Part shown: positions 1-11,027 of the stretch, piece by piece
How positions within the stretch are numbered: position 1 is the first letter of the stretch
Layout: each line of letters begins with the position of its first letter
NCBI RefSeq assembly: GCF_901000735.1
Contig: NC_081544.1
Location: forward strand, 23,365,900-23,429,899
Direction: 5' to 3'
DNA from: Corylus avellana
Taxonomy: Eukaryota; Streptophyta; Magnoliopsida; Fagales; Betulaceae
DNA length: 64,000 bases
The notes under the pieces: model-generated
What the model saw: the letters and a program-made list of their open reading frames with translations, nothing else
Told to the model about the DNA's origin: nothing
The model's database searches: none
Program-made: the position numbers and the translations under genes

Positions 1-232
1 TTTAGAACTTCATCCAACTAAGAAAATTCAACTATCAACAAGAAATAGCTAAGTTGAAGTTTGATCAAGTACTAGCAGTTTTGTCCACATTTTCTTTTAT
101 TTCCGGATCAAGAATGGTCTTCCCTTGTAACATTTTTCTCCAATCAATTAAAAAAAAAAAAAAAAAAGTATAATTGTTTTGTTTCATAACTTTTTTCATT
201 CTCTCTTTTGTTTTATGTTTTAAAAATAAAAA

Positions 233-1127
233 GGTAAAGTCCACATACTCCCTTCAAACTACTACCCAATTGACAATGTTCCCTCCAAAACTATCACTTG
301 TGATAATGTCCCCAATAACAAAACTACCCTTAGAAAAATAAATACTAAAAATACTAAAACTTAAAAAGAAAATATAAAATCCAAGGGGGGCCAAATTTTT
401 AAAAAAATAATAATAATTTTTATAAGAAAAAAATTTAAAAAATTCAATTTTTTTTTTAATATAAAAATTGAAAATTTTCGTTTTTCTATTTTTTTTTTTA
501 ATTTTTGTTTTATAATTTTTTTAAATAGAAATTTACGTTTTAAAAACAAAATAAAATAAAAATCGTTTAAAAAATAAAAAATTTCGTTTTTTAAAACATA
601 ATTTAAAAAACAATCGTTTTTTAAATAAAAATAAATAAATAAATATTTCCGTTTTTTTTTAAAAAAAAAAAAAAATTTAAAATCGTTTTTTAAAAAAATT
701 GTTTTTTTTTTAATTAAAATTTTCGTTTAATTTTTTTACTATTTTATTTTCAAATTTATAGGGGTATTTTGGTCTTATTGAGAAATCTATAGACGCATTT
801 TTGTCTTTTTGTTAGCCTTAGGGAGACATTGACAATATTTTGATAGTTTCGAATGGGGAAAATGCTAGGTATTCTTCTAGTGTTCTCCTAGTATTCTCCC
901 AACTCTGATGTGGCTTTTAAAATTATCGTTGAATTTGAGATTATCATTATTGACTTTTAATCTATTAGTGATTTTAAAAGCCACATCAAAGTTATGAAGA
1001 CACCATGAGAACATTAGAAGAATACCTAGCATTTTCCTTTGGAAGGGAGGACATTGTGACAATTAAAAGTTTGGGGGATACATTGTCAATTGTGTGGTAG
1101 TTTGAGGGGGATATGTGGACTTTTTCC
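233..1127. mobile_element. AT-rich foldback element with 10-bp target duplication
   Basis: The ends are inverted copies: GGTAAAGTCCACATACTCCC on the left and GGGGATATGTGGACTTTTTCC (read on the plus strand) on the right, and pairing continues inward through TTGACAATGT/ACATTGTCAA. AAAATAAAAA flanks both sides (223-232 and 1128-1137). The interior from about 340 to 760 is extremely AT-rich low-complexity DNA. A 9-10 bp duplication suggests a Mutator-like origin. Confidence 0.7.
857..1037. mobile_element. 181-bp MITE nested in the foldback element
   Basis: About 31-bp near-perfect terminal inverted repeats begin GGAAAATGCTAGGTATTC. An inner inverted pair GTGGCTTTTAAAATTA / TTTTAAAAGCCAC is shared with the element at 41171-41349. 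It sits inside the right half of the older element, so it inserted later. Confidence 0.7.
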
Positions 1128-1354
1128 AAAATAAAAATACTATCAAACAATCCAAAAAATAAACCATTTACAAAATACTCAAAAATATTTTTAGTTTATG
1201 TCACATTAAATTTTTAAAAAAAAACAAAATAAAAAATGCCCTTCAAAAAAAATTAACAAATTAGCCAATTTCAGTTGTTTTCCTTTTTCAAATTTAAAGA
1301 GCTACTTTTAAAAGGAACGGAATAAAAAACTCTTTATATATTTATCTACTTTAG

Positions 1355-1375
1355 TTATATATATATATATATATA
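1355..1375. repeat. (AT)n microsatellite
   Basis: About ten AT units; the surrounding 1128-1600 is AT-rich with no other feature that I can support. Confidence 0.8.
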
Positions 1376-1603
1376 TTTTTTTTAATTAGTTTTAGAATAT
1401 GTTGTAGCAAGATCTAGATTGGAAGAAAAAGAAGTGTTGCATTAAAGTGGAGAGAGAGCGAGAGATGAAATAGAATAATTTTATTTAGTAAATTCTCAAC
1501 GATCTCTACACAACTATGATGATGTATGTGCAGGAAAAACTAGCATTTGAATCAACGAGGGCTTAAAAATTTATCTGAAAGTGGTGTCTAGATAATTTAT
1601 TTA

Positions 1604-1813
1604 GAGCGTGTTTGAGATTGCGTTTGAGAAATAGAGTTTTTAAGTCAAAAAAATTTTTTTGGCAAAAGCTTCATTTTTAAACTTTTACCAAAAGTGCTTT
1701 TTTAACCTTTAAAAGCGCTTTTAATTTTTTTACCGGGTACTTTTTTCTTCAAACTGGCTTTTTAAGTGTCAAAAATACTTTTAGGCCCCTTAAACTCAAT
1801 TCCAAATAGGCCC
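1604..1813 (-). mobile_element. Tourist-like MITE, copy 1
   Basis: It is flanked by TTA on both sides (1601-1603, 1814-1816), the target duplication of PIF/Harbinger elements. The ends read GAGCGTGTTTGAGATTG and, reversed, GGGCCTATTTGGAATTG. The middle has the family's alternating T-rich and A-rich blocks around GGCAAAAGCTTC. Confidence 0.7.
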
Positions 1814-1816
1814 TTA

Positions 1817-2776
1817 GAGAGCCAATTGTGAATGAATCCCTCGTGATCCCCTTTTTTTTTCTTTTTCTTTTTTTATTTGACTAGAAAAATAAATAAATAA
1901 CAAATTAGCGTTATGGTGAGTACATAATCAAATTAGTCACTGGCCCACGTGTTAAGTTGCATGCTGATCCAAATATGTGGTTTGGATTTTGGTAAAGACG
2001 AGCTGGGCCCTTAAAGCCCATTGACAGAGCCCAGCACCTGTTCGGCCCTTTCAAATGGGCCTTTGAAAAATGGGCTGTCTTGTTAGATCGTGTTTTTAGG
2101 AAATGGGAAGGGCCCAATAAGTAGGTTAGTAACAAAGGTTCCATATCCGTTGTGTCCTGGTATCTTAGAATCCAAATGTGGGCAATCTCAACGGTGAGAT
2201 TCCAATGGAAATCAATTAGGCCCGTAAATCAACCGAACTGTCTTTAAGTAACTCAAACTCTATAAATTTGACTCGAGTTCGATTTATTTATTAAATGAAT
2301 TGAGTTTAAACAAAAATTTATGTTCATTTATTAAATAAACCAAACTGGTATAAACTCACTTTGACTCGTAAAATTTTATTTTATTTTATTGTTTTCTATA
2401 GTATTGTTTTTATCTTTGTAGTTAGAGCATCTTAAATATTTAAATAGATAGAAGAAAAAATGCCTTTCTAAAGTGATGGAAATAGCTTGAATTCTAGTTA
2501 TGATTGTAAATCTTGATGTAGATGTAGGTGTATATATAGTTGTGTGTGTATATATGGATTGTTTAAATATACATATAATGCTATATATGACTTATTACAA
2601 ATATAAAGCTAGTGAAGTTAATTGTTATGATTTTATTAATAAAATTTATTTATTTTATACTTTGTTATTGATATCAGGTGACAATAGAGACAATATAGGT
2701 AAATGTTTCCCTTTCGTTGAAGAATCAAATGCTGTTTATGCAATTTGACCACAGAATGGCGGTGGGCAGGTCGCAC
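1817..2776. other. intergenic, with a cluster of GGGCC motifs
   Basis: No gene is supported. Between 1985 and 2125 there are at least five GGGCC/GGCCC or TGGGC motifs, which resemble plant site II promoter elements. No coding region starts nearby on either strand. Confidence 0.4.
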
Positions 2777-2779
2777 TAA

Positions 2780-3020
2780 GGGCTTGTTTGGGTGTGCGTT
2801 TGAAGAGCTTAAAAGTATGTTTAATATTCAAAAAGTCTGTTTGAAAAAAAAAAAAAAAAGTACTCGTTTAGTAAAAAAAATTGAAAGCCCTTTTAAAAGT
2901 CCAAAAAGCCTAAAAATTACAAAAACGCACTTTTGGCAAAAGTTAAATAATGAAGTTTTTGCCAAAAAACACTTTTTGACTTAAAAGCTCTATTTCTCAA
3001 ATGTAATCTCAAACAGACTC
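2780..3020 (+). mobile_element. Tourist-like MITE, copy 2
   Basis: It starts GGGCTTGTTTGGGTGTGCG and ends with ATCTCAAACAGACTC, flanked by TAA at 2777-2779 and 3021-3023. Orientation is opposite to copy 1. Confidence 0.75.
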
Positions 3021-3023
3021 TAA

Positions 3024-3223
3024 GGGCCTATTTGGGTGTGCGTTTGAGGGGCCTAAAAGTGAGTATAACACTCAAAACGTCCATTTAAAGAAAAAAAAAA
3101 AGTACCCATTTGGTAAAAAAAATTGAAAGTGCTTTTAAGGGTCCAAAAAGCCTAAAAGCCCTAAAAAAACGTTTTTTTTTTACTTAAAAGTACTATTTCT
3201 CTAACACAACCTCGAACATGCTC
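3024..3223 (+). mobile_element. Tourist-like MITE, copy 3, abutting copy 2
   Basis: It starts GGGCCTATTTGGGTGTGCG and ends CTCGAACATGCTC. It is flanked by TAA at 3021-3023, shared with copy 2, and at 3224-3226. Confidence 0.75.
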
Positions 3224-3226
3224 TAA

Positions 3227-3671
3227 ACCATGTGAAGCTCTTGAATCTTTGCAGTAAAGAACAACATCTCTGGTTGAATATCTTGTTGAAAGAGAAAAAC
3301 AATGTTACAGAAAATCACACTTTTCATAAATTTCTATAGACAGATCAAATTGTGTTCCTCATGAAGTTATCTTCACACTTTTCCGGCAGGAATACATTCA
3401 GCCAAAATATGCAGAAACACCGAGAGCAAAAGGAAAAAGGATTCTACAAAAAGATGACTTAGAATACGGCACTTCATTTGAAATTTGAATAACACCTGAA
3501 TTCAGAAACTACGAAAAAAATTGTCATAAATCTTAGCAGCTTCTATGTCAAACACTTTACCATCTTTAGTAATTCCCTCTTGAAGCTTCCGATGTCTGTT
3601 TAGCATCTGCATGTTCCTTCTGGTGGAGCCATATACAAGTTTCAGTCATTATTGTGGTGAGAGATGCAATG
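3227..3671 (-). other. probable 3' untranslated region of the IQD gene
   Basis: It lies directly downstream of the inferred last IQD codon on the minus strand and holds no other open frame of note. Confidence 0.4.
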
Positions 3672-5751
3672 CTAATACCTATTTCCATGAGGCTGCAGTT
3701 ACAACAAAGTATGAAACAACTTGATCAGATGTTGACTAAGATTGGCTTCTATCTCTTTCTACAAGTTTAAACTTTTGGGATATGTGACGATTTAACCGAA
3801 CAAATATTAATTTTATTTTGGTGCATTATATGTTTACTTCATCCTAAGCGTTATTTTACTTTTATTTTTGGGTGGTTCATAGACAATCTTTATGAGTTCT
3901 GGTTGGTTAATTAATACTCACATCATATGAAACAAGGGATCTGCAGTAGTTTGCATTTGTGAGCACTGTACTGGTGGATCCACACTCACTGTCTTTAAGG
4001 GAAACTGTAGATTTGTCAAGCTTGATTGACCATGGATAGTGGTAGTTTTGAGCAGTTGAACCCACATGGGAAGATGACCTCTGCATCCGCACAGCCCTTG
4101 GGACATTCCTTCCTTCCATTGATGCCCTGCGCCGGCTTGGTTGCCTCTCAAATGAGTCTGGCCTTTGCTTTGGTGCACTCTGTGACCGGACCTTGGCTTT
4201 TGAAGATTCTGTATTGGCCATGTAATTTGGGAATAATGGGTAGTCATAGGACAAAGGTTCTGCATAATTTGGCCTCGGAAAAGCGAAAGGAACTCTTGAA
4301 GGATCGGGTTTCGACACGGCAGAGAAGTACTGCGGGCTGCTTTGCGCTGTGTCAAAGGAATAGTCCTCAAAATGTCCACTGCAGGCTCTTGGGCTCATGT
4401 CTGTTAGAGCTGATGGAGCTGGTGAGGCCTGGTGGTTGTCTGGCTTTGAGTATGCATAATGGGTGGAGAATCTATGCTCTGCTCCTTCATATTGGGAGTG
4501 GCTGGAGTAGCTATTTCTGCTCATTAAACTTCCCTTTGATTCACCAAGATCCATCTCCACAATCTTAATGTCCTCCTCCAAGCCTTTATCCATTTCCTAG
4601 ATGCACAAAAACCAGATTGCAGATCAGTGTTGTAGAGAGTGCATAGTTTTCATCAGGTGTGACTGACTTCTTTGCCCCACCTGGCAATTCAAAAAGTTTC
4701 TATATTTTCCCATCTTTTATTATGTTGTCAAAGAAGTGAAGAATAAAAGAGAAAGGAACATTTTTCTTATCTTTACCAAAAAAAAAAAAACATACAAGAA
4801 TGTTTTCATTTCTGCCAAATAAATGAAATTTCATACATTTGTGGAAATTTTTTAATAATATTTGTTGGTGAACAAGTAGAATGTTCCCTTTCTAAATTAC
4901 TTTGGCTGGATGCAAGGAATTTCCCTTGATAGTAAATAAGATCTTGAAATAGGAAAATACTGCTAGAAAAAAAAATGAAACTAACATGATAGTTGTGCCT
5001 GAACCGATTGTCTTGTGTCGATTTTCTGTGGGTAGAATTCCTATGATTAGTAGGCTTTGCATCTTCAGCAATCCGGATCCTCTGTGCCAGAGCTCTTGCC
5101 TGCACTGTCACCAGTGCCTGCATGCACCGAAGTGTAGCCGTGGCCTGTTTCCTCACCAGGTGACCTCTCACCAACGCCTGCAACTTCACTAGTCCTTTCA
5201 ATGCTGATAGTGCTTTCCTTGCCTGCAACAACACCAATGAATCCTCTGAGTTTTCAATAGATAAAATGGCTACCCAAGTAAAGATAGGGAATCCCAGAAT
5301 TCCTTACCAAATAAGCGCGGAACACAGATTGAATTTTTGTGGCAGCAGCCTCTTCAATGGCGCTGGCTCTGCCACTGGCAGCTGCTGTGAGTCGGATCAC
5401 TGCAGCTGCAGCCTGTGCAGCAGCCACGGCTGCATCAGTTGCTGCAGCCGTCGCTGCAGCCATTGCCATGGCATGCCTTTTCTGCTCATTCTCTGTGTCC
5501 AACATGGTCTGTACTGCCGGCGACGAAGTGGCAATTGGTTCTGCAGAATTCAAGTCCTTCGAAGCTGGTGATGTGGCTGAAGATCTTCGAAAACTCCATC
5601 TCCTTTTCTCTTTTGGGGTTGTCTGTAGGATTGAAATTGGAGTGCTTGGATTAGTCTCAATGGAAATGGAAAAATTCTGATTACTTTGCAACTTTTCCTT
5701 GTCTTTCTTCCCTGTCAGGAAGCTTCTAAGCCACTTTCCAGTCTTCCCCAT
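3672..5751 (-). CDS. IQD: IQ67-domain (IQD) calmodulin-binding protein, four exons
   Basis: IQD proteins bind calmodulin through IQ motifs and act as scaffolds on microtubules, at the plasma membrane or in the nucleus. I read four exons on the minus strand: 5751-5308, 5222-4986, 4596-3922 and 3692-3672. All introns are GT-AG and phase 0, giving about 458 residues, a usual length. The start is the ATG at 5751 ([16 protein letters not shown], the typical family N-terminus). An alanine-rich helix precedes the IQ67 domain (about residues 132-198), which carries [13 protein letters not shown], then [20 protein letters not shown], then a third repeat. The first intron splits the domain at FRAYL/ARKAL, the family's hallmark phase-0 position. 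The serine- and proline-rich C-terminal half carries the conserved [12 protein letters not shown] motif. The last exon is inferred: a strong GTGAGT donor follows SLVSYD, and an acceptor at 3693 adds PHGNRY and a stop. Reading through instead ends in VSIN at 3907. It resembles the Arabidopsis IQD22-24 group; the exact subgroup is uncertain. Confidence 0.92.
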
Positions 5752-5795
5752 CTCCTTCAAACCTTTCTAAGCTGCCACTATCTTACAGCTGCAGC

Positions 5796-5803
5796 ATATA
5801 TAG
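5796..5803 (-). promoter_or_regulatory. possible TATA box of the IQD gene
   Basis: On the minus strand the run CTATATATG lies about 45 bases upstream of the IQD start codon. This would imply a very short 5' leader, so it is only a candidate. Confidence 0.3.
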
Positions 5804-7034
5804 AACTATCGAAGAAAGCAACAAATGATACTGTTAGATCTCCCCTGCCTATAATTGATTAGTAGCTTTCAACAATACAATGGTCCTCCTTATCAATACT
5901 GAACATAATTGCTCTTTGTTTGACAACCTAATTGTTACTGTTCTATTGGCCCATCTCAGTTAAACTATCATATAATGTGTCTTTATGTGTTTTAACTGCC
6001 TATTACAGTGGATGATTTGGTCTTTGTGGCCTGTTTATTAAGTGAGGCCTGTTTGAGGGGGCAAGAAAGAGGAAGCTCCCAGATGAGCCACTTGCACCCT
6101 CCTGGAAGTTAATGGTACTGATCCCTTTTTGTCCTTGCAGGAGCTCATCCTTGTGATATAGTCAGCTAGGGTACTTTGGTCACAATGTGATGTTGGCTAA
6201 TCTGGGATGGAGAGGATCAGAAGCCATGTGAAAATGGTTCATGAACATGCAGAATCCGTGTAAAATACTCATATCTGGGTGGGGAAGCCGTCCACTTGGG
6301 TCCATTTCAGGGACATGGATTTTAGAAATTGGGAGACCTTGTGGGTTTGTGTGGTCCACACACAATTGTGTAGCAGAAGATAAAGATTTATGTTGGGGTT
6401 CCTGGGTGTTTGCACGTGCTCCTATCCTATCCTACTAGTTCTTGGAGTCAAGTCCAAGCCTTCCATGATCCAAGCAAGAAGTCATTCTACCCCTCTTTTC
6501 ATCATTTCCTCTGTCAAAAAGGCTGCACTTTTCTAAAAGCTATTAGATTACTAGATAATTTAGCTACCAAAAACACACATTTTTCAATTTTAATTACTAT
6601 ATTTTCAATACAAACTCCAACAAATTATTTATTTTACCATCTACTTTCTTTAAATATTATTTTTCACGTTGAGAGAGTAGAAGATAGAAAATAAGAAAAA
6701 ACGTATTCACTGTGCTACAATGAACTTGTATATTTGAAAGTTTACGATAACAAAAACTTTACTGATGGGTCTCAATCAAAGTCACACGATAAAATAGAAT
6801 TATATTAAGGATAAAACTCCAATTCATGTGGGAGTTGGAACCACATACAGAAGACAATAGCAATTCACCATACTCATAACATAACATAACATAAAGACCC
6901 TTAAATACCCTACTACTAGCGGTTACCTAAACCACTACCACTTCTTTCACACTATAACATATCTCACACCACAACATGTAATAGCCCATACTAAATAACC
7001 TCCCACTAGTTAAGTAAACTTCTATTAACCCCTA
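5804..7034. other. IQD upstream region, no gene seen
   Basis: Ordinary-complexity sequence presumed to hold the IQD promoter. An AT-rich stretch begins near 6540. Short open frames here have no recognisable domain. Confidence 0.4.
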
Positions 7035-7040
7035 TTATAG

Positions 7041-7270
7041 GACATGTTTGGGATTATGTTTGAGAAATAGAGCTTTTAAGTAAAAAAACATTTTTTTAGT
7101 AAAAGCTTCATTTTTAAGTTTTTGTCAAATGTGCGTTTTGACATTTTTTAGGTTTTTTGACCTTCAAAAGCACTTTTAAATTTTTTTACCAAACTAGTGT
7201 TTTTTTTTTTTTTTTTCAAACGAACTGTTAAGGTGTTAAACGCACTTTTAAAGTCCCCAAATGCAATCTC
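7041..7270 (-). mobile_element. Tourist-like MITE, copy 4
   Basis: The same block order as copy 1: ATGTTTGGGATTATGTTTGAG, a T-rich middle, and an end reading GCAATCTCAAGTAGGCC. TAA follows on the right; the left duplication is unclear. Confidence 0.6.
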
Positions 7271-7479
7271 AAGTAGGCCGTAACTCCATTAATCAAGCTA
7301 CGTTCTCTCATTTGCCCACCATGGGTAATTAACTTACGTGGTCTATCATTTACTTTGAAACATGTTGGATGAGTAAAATGGTTCATAATAGCTAAATTTA
7401 GCTATATTATAAACTATTTGAAGCATCGGTTGGAGATGCTCTAAAGAGAATGTGAGTAGTTATTCTTTGAGACAAGTAA

Positions 7480-7603
7480 TTTAATGTGATTGACGTTGTT
7501 ACAGTAAAACGACCCCTCTCAGAAGAAGTGATCGTTTTACTATTGAAATGACCCCTAGTGTTAAAACGACCCCATTACAGAAAATCTCTAAATCATAGTT
7601 TTT
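7480..7603. mobile_element. solitary CACTA-like terminus
   Basis: It ends TTTTTTTGTAGTG, the reverse of a CACTACAAAAA terminus, preceded by short repeats (AAAACGACCCC, in both orientations) like CACTA subterminal motifs. No matching left end is seen nearby. Confidence 0.4.
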
Positions 7604-8518
7604 TTGTAGTGCTTATAGGCAAGGACCATCCATCATACTACCATTATATGAGTTAGGTACATTATTACTTGTAGATCTTATGAGTAGTAGAATTGTTATA
7701 TATAGGCAAAAGTGGTAGTAGGTCTGGGCTTTCAAAGCATCTTACATGGTATTAGATCCTTTGAGTCTTTATGGCTTAAACAGTGAAAAAAAAAAAACTA
7801 TATATATACCAGAATCCATTAAAGCTGTGATTGAAAACAGAACTTCAGAATACAACTGTTGAGCTCAATCTAAGCATTGCTGGTTGAGGAAGAGACTAAT
7901 ATTCCCTTCAGTGATATCTATACCATGTAATATCCCAGAAAATTCCAAGCAGTACTATATTATAATCCCAACAAAGGAAGAGACTAATATTGAATTAAAA
8001 TGATTTCATTTGATCATATACCTTTCTCTTATTTGCATTACACGAATAAAGACAAATGCTTGCTAAAGTGTATTTTAAATAATATATTCAACTGGAATCA
8101 TAAAGGAGACTTGAACCTCTTGGATTGGTGGTGGTTAGAATATAAACATTGATCATTGATGGGGTTTGGCTCCATCTATTAGACTACAAGATTGTCAACA
8201 GTAGATATTGGCAGGAGCAGGTTTGTAGTAGGCTTTGTTCAGAAGAGTCTTTATAGGTGTCAATAAGCTTTGATGAGAAGTAGTCCAATTGGTTTCCAGT
8301 TGGTTGTTTAGAAGAGTTCTTATATGTAATACTCAAACAAATTCGTGGTAATTTATAAAAGAAAATCATGTAACAAATATGGATAAAAATGATGAAAGGA
8401 AAATATTAAATTCGTGGAAACAATATTTGTGAGTAAAGAATATTACTTAATTAAAAAGAACTAAGCCAATGCAGAATCCATCTTGAACCCAACTAATGAC
8501 GACTACTACTTACACTTA
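7604..8518. other. intergenic, no gene seen
   Basis: AT-rich. A possible retroelement primer-site-like string, ATGGTATTAGATC, lies near 7747. Nothing else is supportable. Confidence 0.3.
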
Positions 8519-8772
8519 GGGCTTGTTTGGGTATGCGTTTGAGAGGCCTAAAAGTGCGTTTAACATTCAAAAAGTCACTTTGAAAAAAAAAAAAAACTTA
8601 TTTGGTAAAAAAAAAATTAAAAGTGCTTTTAAGGGTTTAAAAAGCTAAAAAGTTGTCAAAACGCACTTGTGGCAAAAGCTTAAAAATGAAGCTTTTACCA
8701 AAAAGCGTTTTTTTTTTTTAATTATTAATTATTTAAAAGCTTTATTTATCAAACACAATCTCAAACGTGCTC
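8519..8772 (+). mobile_element. Tourist-like MITE, copy 5
   Basis: It starts GGGCTTGTTTGGGTATGCG, ends ATCTCAAACGTGCTC, and is flanked by TTA at 8516-8518 and 8773-8775. Confidence 0.75.
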
Positions 8773-8942
8773 TTAATGACGAATAATCATTTGAAGTTTC
8801 CATTCTAAAATAACATAATGATCATATCCAGGCAACAAATACATCATTCATTTCAAAAACTGCAAATGCATCTGCACACCAGGATTATAAATTGCCCATG
8901 TGGGATCGGAGTCAGTTTGGCCTTGTGACTTTGTATTATTTG

Positions 8943-9185
8943 GAGTAATGATACAACTTACGCCTGGCATCATCACGCCAGGCAAAAAAAAATTTTTTAT
9001 TTTTTTTTCAAAAAAATTAAAATAATAAAATAATAATAAAAAAAAAATCACGGCCGGCGTGCTTCACTGTTGAAGCACGCCGGGCGTGCTCTATATCTTT
9101 ACCCATAAAATAATAATAAAAATTTTTTTTTTGCCTGGCGTGCATCACTGTTAATGCACGCCAGGCGTAAGTTGTATCATTACTC
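8943..9185. mobile_element. 243-bp MITE with GC-rich inner hairpins
   Basis: Perfect terminal inverted repeats of at least 26 bases begin GAGTAATGATACAACTTA. Inside are further palindromes built on GCCTGGCGTG, GCGTGCTTCACTGTTGAAGC and GCATCACTGTTAATGC, separated by A/T runs. No target duplication is obvious. Confidence 0.75.
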
Positions 9186-10280
9186 GTTTGGGAGTAGGAA
9201 TGAATAGGACTCTCTCCTACCTGGCCTAAGTTGAGTTAGTTAGTTAAGTTATTCGAAGTGTTAAAGATTTCAGTTGTCTATCACCATCATTGATCTGTAA
9301 AAGTATAATAATGAACTAATATTTCTTGTAATGAAACAATTAGTTGGCAGTCACATGGTATGTTTAAATGCTCCCCCTTTGACCGGATTTAAGGTGTTTG
9401 GTTCTGGGAAGCAGTGTTTTGGGATTTGCCCATTTCTTTATTCCACCACTCTAATCAGTCATTAATCACCATTTAATGGACATTATCAACATGCAATTCT
9501 CAATTCACTTCAATCAATCTGTAAATTACTAAGCAGATTGACTGGGAGTTTTAGGTTGTAGATGTTTATTATTGTTAAAGATTTCTTTTGAGGACAATGG
9601 GTGTTAATGGTTCATGGGGGCAACATAAGTTTCCTACTTTCCATGAGAGTTGTTCTACCAGAAGGGGAAAGCATCATGGATGTGATTATCAAGAAGATGA
9701 CTTGGGTGGGGAAAGCATAGATACCAGTGTTTTCCTCCCCAATTTGATTGTCAATCATGTGCAAAACAGTACATATCCCTTCAAAGACATTCTGTGGGTG
9801 AGAAGCAATAATACAATTATGGCAGATGAATAAGAGTAATTTATTCATGACATTATTGGTTCAAAATATGAGGGGAAAAGGGAGGGGGAAGGGGGTGTAG
9901 TACCTAAAAGAAACACTAATTTAATTAATATATGATTAAAAAGTGTATTTAAAGAATATAGATGCATGTGAAAGATTTCTTGATTGGAGGTATAGAATCT
10001 GTAGATGCTCCATATATAGTCCTTTCTTTTTGTTTGCACTTGCATCTCTTTCTTCCATGTGCAATGTGGCTAATTAATTCATCAGAATTTGGTTTTCTTG
10101 TCTCTAAACAAGGTTTTTACGTGCCAATATCACTTTTTTGTCAGCTTTTGTCGGCAAGGGCTGAGCCTCATACCCATCCCACAAATCTCAAAGTAAAAAT
10201 AATGGGTGGACAATCCAAACAAGAGCCTTAAAACAACGGGAAATCAGCACTTTCAATAATGAGTGTCAACGGGAAATCAG
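9186..10280. other. intergenic, no gene seen
   Basis: Short open frames at 9588-9833 and 9962-10231 lack recognisable domains, and I do not accept them as genes. Confidence 0.3.
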
Positions 10281-10431
10281 CTTTAAAGTGCGTTTTGATT
10301 ATTTTTTTGGCTTTTTAGACCCTTAAAAGTACTTTCAATTTTTTTACCAAACGGATACTTTTTTCTTCAAACGAACTTTTTGAGTATTAAACGCATTTTT
10401 AAGCCCATCAAACGCACACTCAAACAGATCC
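10281..10431 (-). mobile_element. Tourist-like MITE, copy 6, truncated
   Basis: It keeps one end (CGCACACTCAAACAGATC, followed by TAA) and the middle blocks, but lacks the other terminus. Confidence 0.55.
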
Positions 10432-10453
10432 TAAGATGCCTGAAGGGCTTAGA

Positions 10454-10552
10454 CGGTAGAAACCGCATACACTTTCTCAAGTCCAACTGAGTTATAGCTT
10501 GATCTAATTTCATCAAAACATCAATAAAAATAAGATGTTTTACACTAATTAC
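10454..10552. repeat. dispersed repeat of unknown class, copy 1
   Basis: It resembles 41941-42036, sharing blocks around GAAACCGCATAC, AACATCAATAAAAA and TTTACACTAA. The class is not known. Confidence 0.35.
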
Positions 10553-10979
10553 CTGAAGACAGTGGTAAAATAGGTGGACAATGTCAACATCTTCCACCCT
10601 TTGCAAATTTGCACCACCGGTGCTGTTGGATCATGTCGGATTTGCTCTCCAATTGTTTACACCTGCAAGTTCCCAAGGGCAACAACCATCATTAATTACT
10701 CGGAGGTTGAAACATCTTTGTAGTAATTTGAATCAACCGACAATTAATGTCCTTAAATTGGCATTTGAAATATGGGTTGAAGCTTTCATTTTCATTTACT
10801 GAATGCCATAAACAATCCAACCATATACCAAGAATATTCTATTTACATCATCAGCCCAATTAAATCGTTGACCAATTTGCCAGTGAATTCCAGTAAATCC
10901 CTTTAAAAACCTTTCACAAAATCATCGTGTACAAAGCCGTGCCATAATTTAAGTCGGTAGCTACGATTGGTCCAATTGT

Positions 10980-11027
10980 AACTCCTAGCCCAATCAACCT
11001 GTCATCAAAGTAGTTGGGCTAGGAGTT
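10980..11027. other. perfect 14-bp inverted repeat with 20-base loop
   Basis: AACTCCTAGCCCAA at 10980-10993 pairs exactly with TTGGGCTAGGAGTT at 11014-11027. The surrounding 250 bases hold several more GCCCA/GGGC motifs. Confidence 0.6.

Noticed and set aside
5266..5680. Long plus-strand frames opposite IQD exon 1
   Set aside because: They are shadows of the alanine-rich IQD coding strand.
9588..9833. 81-codon frame
   Set aside because: No recognisable family and an equally long frame on the other strand.
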